Below are positions 21,696 to 29,981 of a DNA stretch of 64,000 nt, piece after piece. Numbering within the stretch: the stretch's first letter is position 1; each line of letters begins with the position of its first letter. The position numbers and the translations under genes were made by a program. Source of the stretch: an uncultured delta proteobacterium (lineage in GTDB: Bacteria; Myxococcota_A; Polyangia; Polyangiales; Polyangiaceae); the NCBI GenBank assembly GCA_903906315.1, contig CAIVJW010000035.1, forward strand, positions 1 to 64,000, written 5' to 3'. The notes under the pieces are model-generated. The model was given only the letters and a program-made list of their open reading frames with translations, was not told where the DNA came from and ran no database searches.

Positions 21696-24600
21696 TCCCG
21701 CGACGCACCTGGCTCGCGGCGCTCGCGCTCGGCGGCGCCCTCGCCGGCGCCTCCGGCTGCTCGACCGAGGCGTTCTGCTACGCGGATTGTCCGGCTGCGA
21801 CGGCGTCCGCGACGACCTCGACGCACCCGCAGACGGGCGCCGGAGGGGGCCTGTCCGACGCCGGCACGGGGCAGGGCGGCGACTGCTTCCCGAGCTGCGG
21901 AGAGGACGCGGGCGGGGCGTGCAAGCCGACCAACGGCGGCGTCGAGGCGTGCGACGGCGTCGACAACGACTGCAATGGCACGGTCGACGACGGGTTCGAT
22001 CTCGGCACGCCCGACCACTGCGGCACGTGCACGAACGACTGCTACGCGCTCGCGGACAACTGCGCGGTGGCCGCGATCACGTGCAAGCCGGGGGCGAAGC
22101 CAGGGCAGAAGGGCACCTGCCAGTGCGGCGCGTGCGATCCGGGCTGGGTCGACCGCGACGGCGACGGGGTCACGTGCGAGTACCCGTGCGAGAAGAAGGC
22201 CGACGATGACTCGGCCTGCAACCTCTCGGACGACGACTGCGACGGGCTCGTCGACGAGGACGTCGATTTCTGCAGCGTCGACCATTGCGGCGGTTGCAAC
22301 GCGAAGTGCGCCGTCGCGCACGGCGTCGCGGTCTGCGCGCCGATCGACCCGCAGAAAGGCTGCAAGGCGTCGGGCAACGCGGAGTGCAAGGTCGTTTCGT
22401 GCGACTGCAAGGGGCCCGGGGAGTGCTTCTGGCACCTCGACGGCGACCCCCCCGGGACGTGCAACTACGCCTGCGACCCGACCAACGGTGGGGTCGAGGT
22501 CTGCGATGGCGTGGACAACGATTGCGACGGCAAGATCGACGCGGCCGACGATCTGTCGAAGGACGCGGCGATAGGCGTCGCGTGCGGCGGCGGGCCGAAG
22601 GGCGAGTGCGCCGCGAAGGCTCATCAGGGCGCGACCGTGTGCGACGGCGGCGCGGTGAAATGCGGCGGCCCCGACGTGCTCTTGCCCGGGCAGGTGCTCG
22701 AGACCTGCAACGGCAAGGACGACGACTGCGACGGGCTCGTCGACGATGACCCGGTCGACCAGGGCGGCACGTGCGGCGTGAGCGCGAACGCGCCGTGCAC
22801 GAAGGGCACCTACCAGTGCCTGGGCGGGGCGCTCGTCTGCTCCGGCAACGTGGACCCCGCGCCCGGCGAGACCTGCAATGGAGTCGACGACGACTGCAAC
22901 GGTGTGATCGACGACGGCGCCGCCGACGCGATCGGCGACTGCGAGGTCCCGCCGCCGGCGCCCGCCGGCGCCTCGAGCGGCTGCAAGAAGGGCGTGAAGG
23001 CGTGCCTCGGCGGCACCGTGCTCTGCCAGGGCGCGGTGAAGCCGGCGCCTGGCGCGGTCGACGGCTGCAACGTCGACGCGAACTGCGACGGCCTGCTCAC
23101 CGGGCAGCCGGATCTGCAGGTGGACGCGGCGAACTGCGGCGCGTGCGGCAACGACTGCAACGCGGGCGCCGTGCACGCGACCTTCGGTTGCGTCGCGGGT
23201 GTCTGCGTGTGGAAGGGCTGCGAGCCGGGCTACTACGACGTCAGCCCGAAGGACCAGAAGTGCGAATACCCGTGCACGTACCTGCACGCGCAGGAGGCGT
23301 GCAATGGCCTCGACGACAACTGCGACGGGCAGATCGACGAGAACGTGCCGTCGCCCTCGCCGGTGCAGGTCTGCGGGGTGAGCCCGGGCGCGACCGCGCC
23401 GGAGTGCCAGGCGGGCGCCGTCGGCGTGGCGTGCGTGAAGGGCGCGTGGTCGTGCGCGTTCCCGCCGGGCGTCTGCAGCCCGAGCTGCGCCGCGGCGGTC
23501 GAGGTCTGCGACGGGCTCGATAACGACTGCGACGGCGTGAAGAACGAGAACGTGGCGAACTTCGGCAAGGCGTGCGCGAGCGACGACGGCAAGCCGGCGC
23601 CCGGCGACGGCGCGTGCCGCACGACGGGGACGTTCCAGTGCGACGGCCTCCAGGCGACGAAGTGCAGCGCGGTCAAGGCCGACTGCGCGAACCTGCCCGG
23701 CGGCTGCGCCGAGGTCTGCGACGGCGTCGACAACGATTGCGACGGTTCGATCGACGAGGCGTTCACCGCGAAAGGCACGAACCCGACCTACTGGGTCAAG
23801 CCGGAGGTCGTGCAGATCGGCGGCGGCGTCGCGGGGCCGTGGATCTTCGCCTACGAGGCGAGCCGTCCGGGCGCGAAGGTCGACGGCGCGGGCACGGGCA
23901 ACGGCTACTTCACGGCGGCGCCCGCCGGCCTCACGCTCGACAAAACGCGCGCGTGCTCCAGGCCGAGCGTCATCCCGTGGGCCAGCGTCACCCCGCGCGA
24001 GGTCGAGCAGACGTGCGCGGCGATCGGCGGCCGCGCGTGCAGCCTCTCGGAGTGGCGCCGCACCTGCCGCGTCGACAACGCCGACGGCGTCGGGCCCAAC
24101 ACGCCCGACACGGACAACGCCTGCCTGTTCGGCTACGAGCCGCTCGGCGCGCCGTGCAAATCGGCCGCCGATTACGCCGGGAAGACGCGCGCGTGCAACC
24201 TGGGCGGGTTCGATTTCGACCCGAACACGGCCGGGGATCAGGACGGCCTCTTGCCGACCCAATCGCCGATGCTCTCGCATTGCCGCGCCCTGTGGGACGG
24301 CTACGAGGGCGTGGCCACGCAGTCGGCGTGGGACGTGACCGGCAATCTGCGCGAGGCGACTCGCTGCCAGAGGGACCACGCGATCTGCGGGGCGGACGCC
24401 GCGATCTGCGCGGCGCGGTGCTGCTCGGCGACGTCGGTCGTCGCGGGCAACACGCGGCTCTGCGGTGCGACGGCGCGGCGGCTCGCCGGGCAGCCCTGCG
24501 CCGCGGCGGCCGACTGCTGCGACTACGACGGATCGTGCGCCGCGAACGGCGCGTGCGTCACCGACGGCACCGGCGCGCTCCACTGCGCGAACCTGCCCGC

Positions 24601-24856
24601 GCCCGCGAAGAGCTGCCGCGGCGTCGGCGTCGCGTGCTCGCAGGCGACCCAGTGCTGCGGCGGCGAGCCGTGCGCTTCCGGGGTCTGCGGCGGGCCGGAG
24701 TCGCTGCCCGGCGCCATCTACCCGCTCATGGGCGGCTCGTTCGTGGCCGGCGTCGAGGCCGGCGCGGCGTGCACCTTCGACTTCTACAAGGTCGACTCGA
24801 CCTACAAGCTCTACGACACCGGCTTCCGCTGCTGCTTCGACGCGAAGCCGGACTAG
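21692..24856 (+). CDS. lipoprotein with about 8 MopE-type repeats and a C-terminal SUMF1-like domain
   Basis: A 1054-aa companion to the preceding protein, with ATGA overlap. The signal ends in the lipobox ASGC. MopE-type motifs run from about residue 85 to 690 (for example EACDGVDNDCNG, ETCNGKDDDCDG, EVCDGLDNDCDG), eight clear and one degenerate copy (GCNVDANCDG). From about residue 695 a different domain begins, with PWIFAYEASRPGA, PWASVTPREVEQTCAAIGGRACSLSEWRRTCR and SAWDVTGNLREATR; these follow the formylglycine-generating-enzyme/SUMF1 fold pattern. A Cys-rich insert interrupts it (RCCSATSV, CCDYDG), and the domain ends with GFRCCFD. Whether it keeps enzymatic activity is unclear. It shares a CTAG stop overlap with the convergent DsbA-like gene. 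Confidence 0.8.
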   Translation: MIPRRTWLAALALGGALAGASGCSTEAFCYADCPAATASATTSTHPQTGAGGGLSDAGTGQGGDCFPSCGEDAGGACKPTNGGVEACDGVDNDCNGTVDDGFDLGTPDHCGTCTNDCYALADNCAVAAITCKPGAKPGQKGTCQCGACDPGWVDRDGDGVTCEYPCEKKADDDSACNLSDDDCDGLVDEDVDFCSVDHCGGCNAKCAVAHGVAVCAPIDPQKGCKASGNAECKVVSCDCKGPGECFWHLDGDPPGTCNYACDPTNGGVEVCDGVDNDCDGKIDAADDLSKDAAIGVACGGGPKGECAAKAHQGATVCDGGAVKCGGPDVLLPGQVLETCNGKDDDCDGLVDDDPVDQGGTCGVSANAPCTKGTYQCLGGALVCSGNVDPAPGETCNGVDDDCNGVIDDGAADAIGDCEVPPPAPAGASSGCKKGVKACLGGTVLCQGAVKPAPGAVDGCNVDANCDGLLTGQPDLQVDAANCGACGNDCNAGAVHATFGCVAGVCVWKGCEPGYYDVSPKDQKCEYPCTYLHAQEACNGLDDNCDGQIDENVPSPSPVQVCGVSPGATAPECQAGAVGVACVKGAWSCAFPPGVCSPSCAAAVEVCDGLDNDCDGVKNENVANFGKACASDDGKPAPGDGACRTTGTFQCDGLQATKCSAVKADCANLPGGCAEVCDGVDNDCDGSIDEAFTAKGTNPTYWVKPEVVQIGGGVAGPWIFAYEASRPGAKVDGAGTGNGYFTAAPAGLTLDKTRACSRPSVIPWASVTPREVEQTCAAIGGRACSLSEWRRTCRVDNADGVGPNTPDTDNACLFGYEPLGAPCKSAADYAGKTRACNLGGFDFDPNTAGDQDGLLPTQSPMLSHCRALWDGYEGVATQSAWDVTGNLREATRCQRDHAICGADAAICAARCCSATSVVAGNTRLCGATARRLAGQPCAAAADCCDYDGSCAANGACVTDGTGALHCANLPAPAKSCRGVGVACSQATQCCGGEPCASGVCGGPESLPGAIYPLMGGSFVAGVEAGAACTFDFYKVDSTYKLYDTGFRCCFDAKPD

Positions 24857-25791
24857 CGCTTCACGGCCGCGACGCGGCGCGCCCCGGCGAGCTCGATCTC
24901 GAGCGCGATCCAGGGCGCGAGGTCGTCGTGCAGGCGGAACAGGCCGAGGTCGAAGGGGCGGCCGTTGATCACCACGAAGGGCGTGCCGTCGAGGCCCGCG
25001 GCGTCGGCCTCGTCGCGATCGCGCGCGACCCGCTGGGCGGGGACCGGGCTCGCGAGGTCGGCTCGGAAGCGCGCGACGTCGAGCCCGGCGAGCTTCGCGT
25101 AGCCCTCGAGCTCGCCTTCGCCGAGCGCGCCCTGGTGGTCGAAGAGGACGCGCTCGAGCTCCCAGAAGCGGCCTTGCTGGTGGGCCGCGACGGCCGCGCG
25201 AGCGGCCCCGTCGGAGTTCGCGTGCGAGCGGAGCGGGTAGAGCTTGTGCACGACGCGCACGTTCGGGGCGAAGCGCTCGCGCACCTCGTCGACCACCGGC
25301 ACCGAGAAGCGGCAGTGCGGGCAGTCGAAGTCCGACCAGACGACGACCGTGACCGGCGCGCCCTCGGGCCCGCGCGAGGGCGAGTCGTCGATCGGCACCG
25401 GGGTGACCTTCGTGCCGAAGCGCGCGGCGTAGGCGCGCTCGGCGTCCGCCGCGGAGGCGCCGGCGCGCACGCGGCTCGCGAGGAGGCGCGCGGCGCCCGG
25501 GCACGCCGCGCACGCGCGCCCCTCCCTCACGCACGCGGCGACCGACACGGGCTGGTCCGCGCACGGCGCGTACAGGCTCGTCACGAGCTTCCAGAACGTC
25601 GCGCGCTCGCGAGCGCTGAGGTCCGTCGTGTCGACGCCGGGGAGCGCCTCTGCGGGCGTCTCGGGCGCGGCGATGCGGGCGCCGCCCGTCGGGCCGGGCA
25701 GCGCCGTCGGCGGCGCGTGCGCCGAGAGGTCCGCCGGTGCGTGGCACGCGGCGAGGCCGATCGCGAGGACCGTGAGCGGGATCATTCGCAC
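24853..25791 (-). CDS. DsbA-like thioredoxin-fold lipoprotein
   Basis: Predicted periplasmic lipoprotein of 312 aa of the DsbA/thioredoxin_4 family. The N-terminus ends in the lipobox LAAC; an Ala/Pro linker and a small domain with Cys pairs (SLYAPCADQ, CVREGRACAACPG) precede the thioredoxin fold. That fold has VTVVVWSDFDCPHCRF with the active site Cys157-Pro-His-Cys160, a helical insertion, and the cis-Pro loop GTPFVVING. This suggests thiol oxidation or disulphide exchange in the periplasm, useful in a neighbourhood of Cys-rich exported proteins. GTG 25791 is chosen because TACCAT lies exactly 7 bases upstream; an ATG six bases downstream is possible. The stop overlaps that of the convergent MopE protein. 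Confidence 0.85.
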   Translation of the reverse strand: MRMIPLTVLAIGLAACHAPADLSAHAPPTALPGPTGGARIAAPETPAEALPGVDTTDLSARERATFWKLVTSLYAPCADQPVSVAACVREGRACAACPGAARLLASRVRAGASAADAERAYAARFGTKVTPVPIDDSPSRGPEGAPVTVVVWSDFDCPHCRFSVPVVDEVRERFAPNVRVVHKLYPLRSHANSDGAARAAVAAHQQGRFWELERVLFDHQGALGEGELEGYAKLAGLDVARFRADLASPVPAQRVARDRDEADAAGLDGTPFVVINGRPFDLGLFRLHDDLAPWIALEIELAGARRVAAVKR

Positions 25792-25798
25792 GGTCGGG

Positions 25799-25804
25799 AT
25801 GGTA
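25799..25804 (-). promoter_or_regulatory. -10-like hexamer TACCAT
   Basis: TANNNT hexamer exactly 7 bases before the GTG at 25791; predicts a leaderless transcript and favours GTG over the ATG at 25785. Confidence 0.4.
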
Positions 25805-25898
25805 GCGTGCGCGGGCGCACGGGTCAGCGTTCGCCCCGGTCGAACGCGCGCGCCGGACGACTCGACACCCCTGCCGGGCCGCGGTAGTCCGGGCGGGC

Positions 25899-27878
25899 GT
25901 GACGGTTCTAGACGACGAGATCCGCTTCTACGTCGAGGGCGGCGCGATCGGCCCCGGGCCGTTCACCGACGACGAGCTGCGCGACGCCCTGCGCGAGGGG
26001 CGGCTCGACCCCGGCGTGCCCGTCCGCCTCGCCGGTCACGACCTGCTCGTCCCCGCGCACGCGTGGGCGACGTTCGCCCGCGAGCGCACGCTCGCCTCGC
26101 TGCCGCCGCCTCCCTCGCCCGAGGGCGCGCTCTCGGAGCTCGTCGCCGCGCTGAAGACCACGCCGGCCAGCGTTCGCGACATGCTGCTCTGGTGCACCCG
26201 CGAGGGGAACGTGACCTCCGGGCCGTTCACCGGCGGCGAGCTGCGCAGGCTGCTCGCCTCGGGGCGGATGAAGACGGCCCTCGTGGCGATCGTCGACACG
26301 ACGGACTGGTACTCGGTGCGGCTCGTCTTCGGCGCCGGCGCCGCGCCGCCCGAGTCCACGCGAGGTCCCTCGGGGATCGCGGACGACGGGCCGCTCTCGG
26401 CCGGTCGCCGGTCGCCCCGGCCCGACGACCCGCCGAACCTGCTCGCCGTGGCGCGCGATCCGCTGACCCGCTGCCCCACCTGCCTCGAGGCCGTGCCGCG
26501 ATCGGCGGAGCTCTGCCCTCACTGCGACGAGCCGACCGACGTGCTCGCGCCGCCCTCGACGTCGCGGCCCGCGTCGCTTGGCGAGGACGGGCGCGAGCCG
26601 ACCTGGCTCGCCATGCACTGGCGGCCGCTCGTCACGCTCGGCGCGATCGCGGCGCTGGTGTGCTGCGGGATCGCCCTGCGCTACCTCGCGCCGAACCGCT
26701 TCCTGCCCGAGCGCGCCCTCACCGCGCGCCCCCCCGCGCAGACGCCCGCGACCTGCACGCCCGCGTGCTGGCCGGGCGAGGCCTGCACCGTCGGCAAGTG
26801 CACCTGGCTCGCGCCGAACGACGTCGGGCACCTTCCTGACGCGCCCGTCGTGTCGGGTCCGTTCGCGCTCCCGAAGGACGTCTCCGACGTGCTGCCGCTC
26901 GATCGCGAGCGCTTCCTGGTCGCCACGCTCGTGGGCCTCGAGGTCCGCGACGCGCGCACCGGCGAGGTGCAGAGCCTCGTCAGCGAGGTGCCGCAGGCGC
27001 GCCGCCTCACGCGCGTGGGAGAGGTCGTCTACGCGACCGGCCCGACGCGCGTGTCGGTGGTCGACGTCGCGACGAGCCGCCTGCGCAAGTCGATCGAGCT
27101 CGGATCGCAGGTCGGATCGCTCGCCGTCGGCGCCTCCGGGCGGCGGGTGCTCGCCTCCCTGCCGAGCGCGCACGCGGTCGCCATCCTCGCGACCGAGTAC
27201 CACGCCGAGATCGACCGCATCTTCTTCGGCGACGACCCGGTCGGCCCCGTCGGCACCGACGACACCGGCAAGCGCGCGCTGACGACGACGGGCCAGGTGC
27301 CGCTCGCCGGGCTGCGCGATCCCACGGGCGGCGCCGTCTACGCGTTCGACCCGAGCCGGCTCGCGTCCGAGCAGGATCGCGTGCGCGCGTCGATGATCGG
27401 CAACCCCGTCAGCGTGCTGATGACGCCGGACGGCGAGTGGAGCTTCGTCGTGCTGCGTGCCGAGGACGCCCTCGTGCCCCTCGAGTGGCTGCCCTCCGGG
27501 GCGGTCGGCCAGCGCGAGCGCGTTCCGACGTGCCGCGAGCCGGAGCAGGTCGAGCTCGTGCGGCGCGATCGCCGCGCGATCGTGCGGTGCAGCGAGGGGC
27601 GCGCGCTCGACGTCGTGGACCTCGCCACGCGCAAGCACGTGCGGCGCGTCAGCTTCAACGCCCGCGCCGCCGACCTCGCCGTCTCCCCCGACGGGCGGCA
27701 GGCCGTCGTCGCGCTGCCCGGGGACAGCTCGGGCTGGGTCGCGCTGGTCGATCTCGACACGTACCTCGTGAAGCTCGTCCTCTTGCCCGCGGAGCCCACG
27801 CGCGTGCGCCTGTCGCCCGATGGCACCGCGGCGCTCGTCTTCTCGGACCGATCGAAGGTCGCGTGGGTCCTGCGATGA
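25899..27878 (+). CDS. membrane protein with two GYF-like domains, zinc ribbon and beta-propeller
   Basis: A 659-aa protein of composite architecture. Two GYF_2-like segments open it: IRFYVEGGAIGPGPFTDDEL at about 8-27, and LLWCTREGNVTSGPFTGGEL at about 98-117. A zinc ribbon CPTC-(x10)-CPHC sits near residue 190-207. One membrane helix follows (VTLGAIAALVCCGIALRYLA, about 247-266), then a short Cys-containing segment (CTPACWPGEACTVGKC) and a beta-propeller with YVTN-like blades (RVSVVDVATSRLRKSIELG). The N-terminal half should be cytoplasmic and the propeller periplasmic. The start is GTG, with no in-frame ATG nearby. The stop overlaps the next gene (ATGA), which encodes a shorter relative of the same plan. 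Function unknown. Confidence 0.75.
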   Translation: MTVLDDEIRFYVEGGAIGPGPFTDDELRDALREGRLDPGVPVRLAGHDLLVPAHAWATFARERTLASLPPPPSPEGALSELVAALKTTPASVRDMLLWCTREGNVTSGPFTGGELRRLLASGRMKTALVAIVDTTDWYSVRLVFGAGAAPPESTRGPSGIADDGPLSAGRRSPRPDDPPNLLAVARDPLTRCPTCLEAVPRSAELCPHCDEPTDVLAPPSTSRPASLGEDGREPTWLAMHWRPLVTLGAIAALVCCGIALRYLAPNRFLPERALTARPPAQTPATCTPACWPGEACTVGKCTWLAPNDVGHLPDAPVVSGPFALPKDVSDVLPLDRERFLVATLVGLEVRDARTGEVQSLVSEVPQARRLTRVGEVVYATGPTRVSVVDVATSRLRKSIELGSQVGSLAVGASGRRVLASLPSAHAVAILATEYHAEIDRIFFGDDPVGPVGTDDTGKRALTTTGQVPLAGLRDPTGGAVYAFDPSRLASEQDRVRASMIGNPVSVLMTPDGEWSFVVLRAEDALVPLEWLPSGAVGQRERVPTCREPEQVELVRRDRRAIVRCSEGRALDVVDLATRKHVRRVSFNARAADLAVSPDGRQAVVALPGDSSGWVALVDLDTYLVKLVLLPAEPTRVRLSPDGTAALVFSDRSKVAWVLR

Positions 27879-29260
27879 CCGACCGCCGGGTCCCGTGCGC
27901 CGCGTGCGGCGCGCCCATCCTCGAGGGCGCGAGGAAGTGCCATGCGTGCAAGCGCTGGGTGGTCGAGCCGCCGGGATCGCCCAAGTTTCCCCGCGCCGCG
28001 CTGATCACGGCGAGCGCGGTCGCGACCGTGATGGCCGTCCTCGTCACCACGCGCGAGTCGCCGGTCGGCGAGGCGCCGCCGCTGACCCCGATCGGCCCCG
28101 CGGGATCCTCGTCCGCCGCCGGCCACCCCGCGCCGGCCTCGATCGGCCCGGAGGTCATCGAGCCCGAGAAGCGCCGCCCGCCGGCGGACCCGACCGCGCG
28201 GTGGAAGGCGCGCGAGCTCAAGATCGGCGAGGTCCACCCCCTCGACCTCGAGTTCGACGCGACCGGCACCGACCTCTTCGTCAGCGCCGACGACGCCACG
28301 CTGCGCGAGTACCGGATCAAGACCGGCGACCTGATCCACAAGGCGTCGGTGCCCGCGCAAGGCGACCACATCCGCCTGCTCTTCGACCGCTACGTCGCCG
28401 TCCTGCGCCACCAGGACGCGGGCCGCATCCCGATCATGGACACGACCGCGTGGGACCGCGATCCGGTGCTCCTCGACGTCGGTCGCTCGCCCGGTGACAT
28501 CATCGCGCTCCCCGACGGCAAGAGCGTCATCGCCGCGACGGTCGAGGGCAAGCACGTGATCCGCTTCGAGCTCCCCTCGGGCGCGCGCGTCGCCGACATC
28601 GTCCTGCCGCACGCCACGGGCCAGCTCTTCCTCGTGCACGCCGAAGGGCGGCCGTACGTCGCGGCCATGGGCGCGCTCTCGCACGGGGGCCAGCCCGCCG
28701 GCGCGTGGATCGACCTCTTCGACCCCGACGAGAACCCGTTCGGCGCCACCCGCCGCAGCATCTCCGTCGGGCGCGAGCCGCAGGCGGGCGCGGTCTCGGC
28801 GACCGGAGGATCGCTGTTCTTCCCGGACCGCGTCTCGAACAGCGCGACGCTGCTCCGGGTCGCCGCGACGACGGTCACGAAGACGACGCCGGTCGGGCAG
28901 GGGCCCGTGGCGGCGTTCCTGCTCGACGGCGACCGCTGGGGCATCACCCTGAACAGCGCGGCGCGCACGGCCACGGTCGTGGACCTCGCGACCATGAAGG
29001 TGCAGTCGACGCTCATGCTGAGCGGCGAGCCTTCGACCGGCGTCGCGTCGCCCGACGGCCGCACGCTCTTCGTCGCGCTCGGTGGGCTCGAGTGGCCGCC
29101 GAAGGGATCGGGCGTCGCCGTCATCGCGGGCGATCCGCCGAAGGTGGTCGCGTCCCTCGTCACCGGGCAGGGCGCGTGCGCGGTCGCGGTCGCGCGCGAC
29201 GGATCGCGCGCCGCCGTGGCCAACTGGTGGGACAAGTCGATCACCGTGCTCGAGCAGTGA
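27875..29260 (+). CDS. zinc-ribbon/TM/beta-propeller protein, partner of the preceding gene
   Basis: A 461-aa protein beginning MTDRRVPCAACGAP and a zinc ribbon CAAC-(x11)-CHAC (about residues 8-25), then one membrane helix (ALITASAVATVMAVLVTT), a Pro/Ala linker, and a propeller of about 320 residues with YVTN-like units (DLFVSADDATLREYRIKTG, VIAATVEGKHVIRFELPSG, RTLFVALGG, AAVANWWDKSITVLE). The ATG at 27875 overlaps the preceding stop. The zinc ribbon should be cytoplasmic and the propeller outside. The two proteins are probably paralogous over TM plus propeller and may form one envelope complex. No GYF-like segment is seen here. Confidence 0.75.
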   Translation: MTDRRVPCAACGAPILEGARKCHACKRWVVEPPGSPKFPRAALITASAVATVMAVLVTTRESPVGEAPPLTPIGPAGSSSAAGHPAPASIGPEVIEPEKRRPPADPTARWKARELKIGEVHPLDLEFDATGTDLFVSADDATLREYRIKTGDLIHKASVPAQGDHIRLLFDRYVAVLRHQDAGRIPIMDTTAWDRDPVLLDVGRSPGDIIALPDGKSVIAATVEGKHVIRFELPSGARVADIVLPHATGQLFLVHAEGRPYVAAMGALSHGGQPAGAWIDLFDPDENPFGATRRSISVGREPQAGAVSATGGSLFFPDRVSNSATLLRVAATTVTKTTPVGQGPVAAFLLDGDRWGITLNSAARTATVVDLATMKVQSTLMLSGEPSTGVASPDGRTLFVALGGLEWPPKGSGVAVIAGDPPKVVASLVTGQGACAVAVARDGSRAAVANWWDKSITVLEQ

Positions 29261-29393
29261 TCGAGGGGGGCGGCGTCCGCTGCCCGGGCACGCGACCGAA
29301 CCCCCGCTCATCGAACCCAGCCGCCTTCGACTGCTGCGTGGTCGGCCGCGAACGCCGGCCTGCGTCGTGCGGACCGCCGCGCTGCTGCGAGGG

Positions 29394-29409
29394 TATTCTA
29401 CCGTGGTAG
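29394..29409 (+). promoter_or_regulatory. -10 hexamer and overlapping operator-like palindrome
   Basis: TATTCT (29394-29399) is overlapped by the inverted repeat CTACC-GT-GGTAG (29398-29409), 9 bases before the ATG of a ribbon-helix-helix gene. The arrangement fits self-repression by that protein. Confidence 0.45.
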
Positions 29410-29418
29410 GACTCGGGC

Positions 29419-29676
29419 ATGGGGCAGGTCGCGGCCAAGCTCTCCATCCGCGTCCCTGGCGAGCTTGCAGCTGAGGTTCGTCGCCGGGGCGGCGTGCGAG
29501 GGCTCTCCGGGTTCGTCGCCCGGGCCATCGCGCACGAGATCGAGCGTGAGCAACTCGGCGCGCTGCTGGTCGTGGACGACGAGTCGATCCCGCCGACGTC
29601 GAAGTCGCCGTGGAGGACAGGCCCTCGGGGCCGCGCGACGTTTGGGTCGTCCGCCCCGATCGGAGGAGACCCATGA
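29419..29676 (+). CDS. ribbon-helix-helix antitoxin-like protein, C-terminus probably frameshifted
   Basis: An 85-aa protein whose first ~52 residues are a typical RHH/antitoxin N-terminus: AKLSIRVPGELAAEVRRRGG and GLSGFVARAIAHEIEREQLG. It should bind DNA as a dimer. The end after VVDDES (IPPTSKSPWRTGPRG) is unlike the acidic tail normal in this family. One base further in register, from 29586, the other frame reads DPADVEVAVEDRPSG, which does look like the expected acidic toxin-binding tail. A one-base change near 29584 may therefore have altered the C-terminus. Upstream lie a TATTCT hexamer and a palindrome. No recognisable toxin follows; a second ATG (29673) with GGAGGA upstream overlaps this stop but leads into degraded sequence. 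Confidence 0.6.
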   Translation: MGQVAAKLSIRVPGELAAEVRRRGGVRGLSGFVARAIAHEIEREQLGALLVVDDESIPPTSKSPWRTGPRGRATFGSSAPIGGDP

Positions 29677-29973
29677 ACCGCCTGCCGTCTCGCGAGCTGA
29701 CCGTGACCGTCGCGACCATCCTCACGGTCGCCCTGCCGATCGAGGATCCCGTGGGAGCGGGCGCCGCCGGCGCTTGTCGCCTTGCGCCCTTGGGGCTGAC
29801 TCCGGGCCCGCTTCCTGGAGCCCGAGAGGCTTCTCGGCGAGCGTCTAGCTTGACCCTCGCCGAAAAACGCTTCCGCCTTGGCGACCGTCCAAGAGCCGTG
29901 ATTTTCACCGCTTCTGCTCCGGGTGGCCCACGAGTCCCGCGCGAGGTTGCTGCAAATCCTTCTCGGCGAGGGT
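29677..29973. other. degraded intergenic stretch with a duplicated hairpin element
   Basis: No intact gene is evident. An ATG at 29673 with a good GGAGGA begins a frame (MNRLPSRELTVTVATILTV) that soon turns into Arg/Ser/Pro-rich sequence typical of a non-coding frame, so it may be a fragment of a lost partner gene of the RHH protein. The same 22-base element occurs at 29831-29852 and 29960-29981. Confidence 0.45.
29831..29864. repeat. hairpin element, first copy
   Basis: TTCTCGGCGAGCGT (from 29831) and ACCCTCGCCGAAAA (about 29852-29865) form a 12-of-14 bp stem around an 8-base loop. The 5' half is repeated once downstream. Confidence 0.5.
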
Positions 29974-29981
29974 CTAGCTTG
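29960..29981. repeat. second copy of the 22-base element, one mismatch
   Basis: TTCTCGGCGAGGGT and CTAGCTTG repeat 29831-29852 with a single G/C difference, 129 bases away in the same orientation. The downstream complementary half is not retained. Confidence 0.5.

Noticed and set aside
19010-23760. Repeated GACGACTGCGACGG-type sequence as a DNA repeat family
   Set aside because: The repeats are in frame and encode the MopE motif; synonymous differences show selection on protein rather than on DNA.
20996-25747. A 1583-codon minus-strand frame opposite the MopE proteins
   Set aside because: It is antisense to the MopE gene pair and out of frame with the DsbA-like gene. Repeats such as AVVVDAVA are the complement of the GVDNDCDG units.
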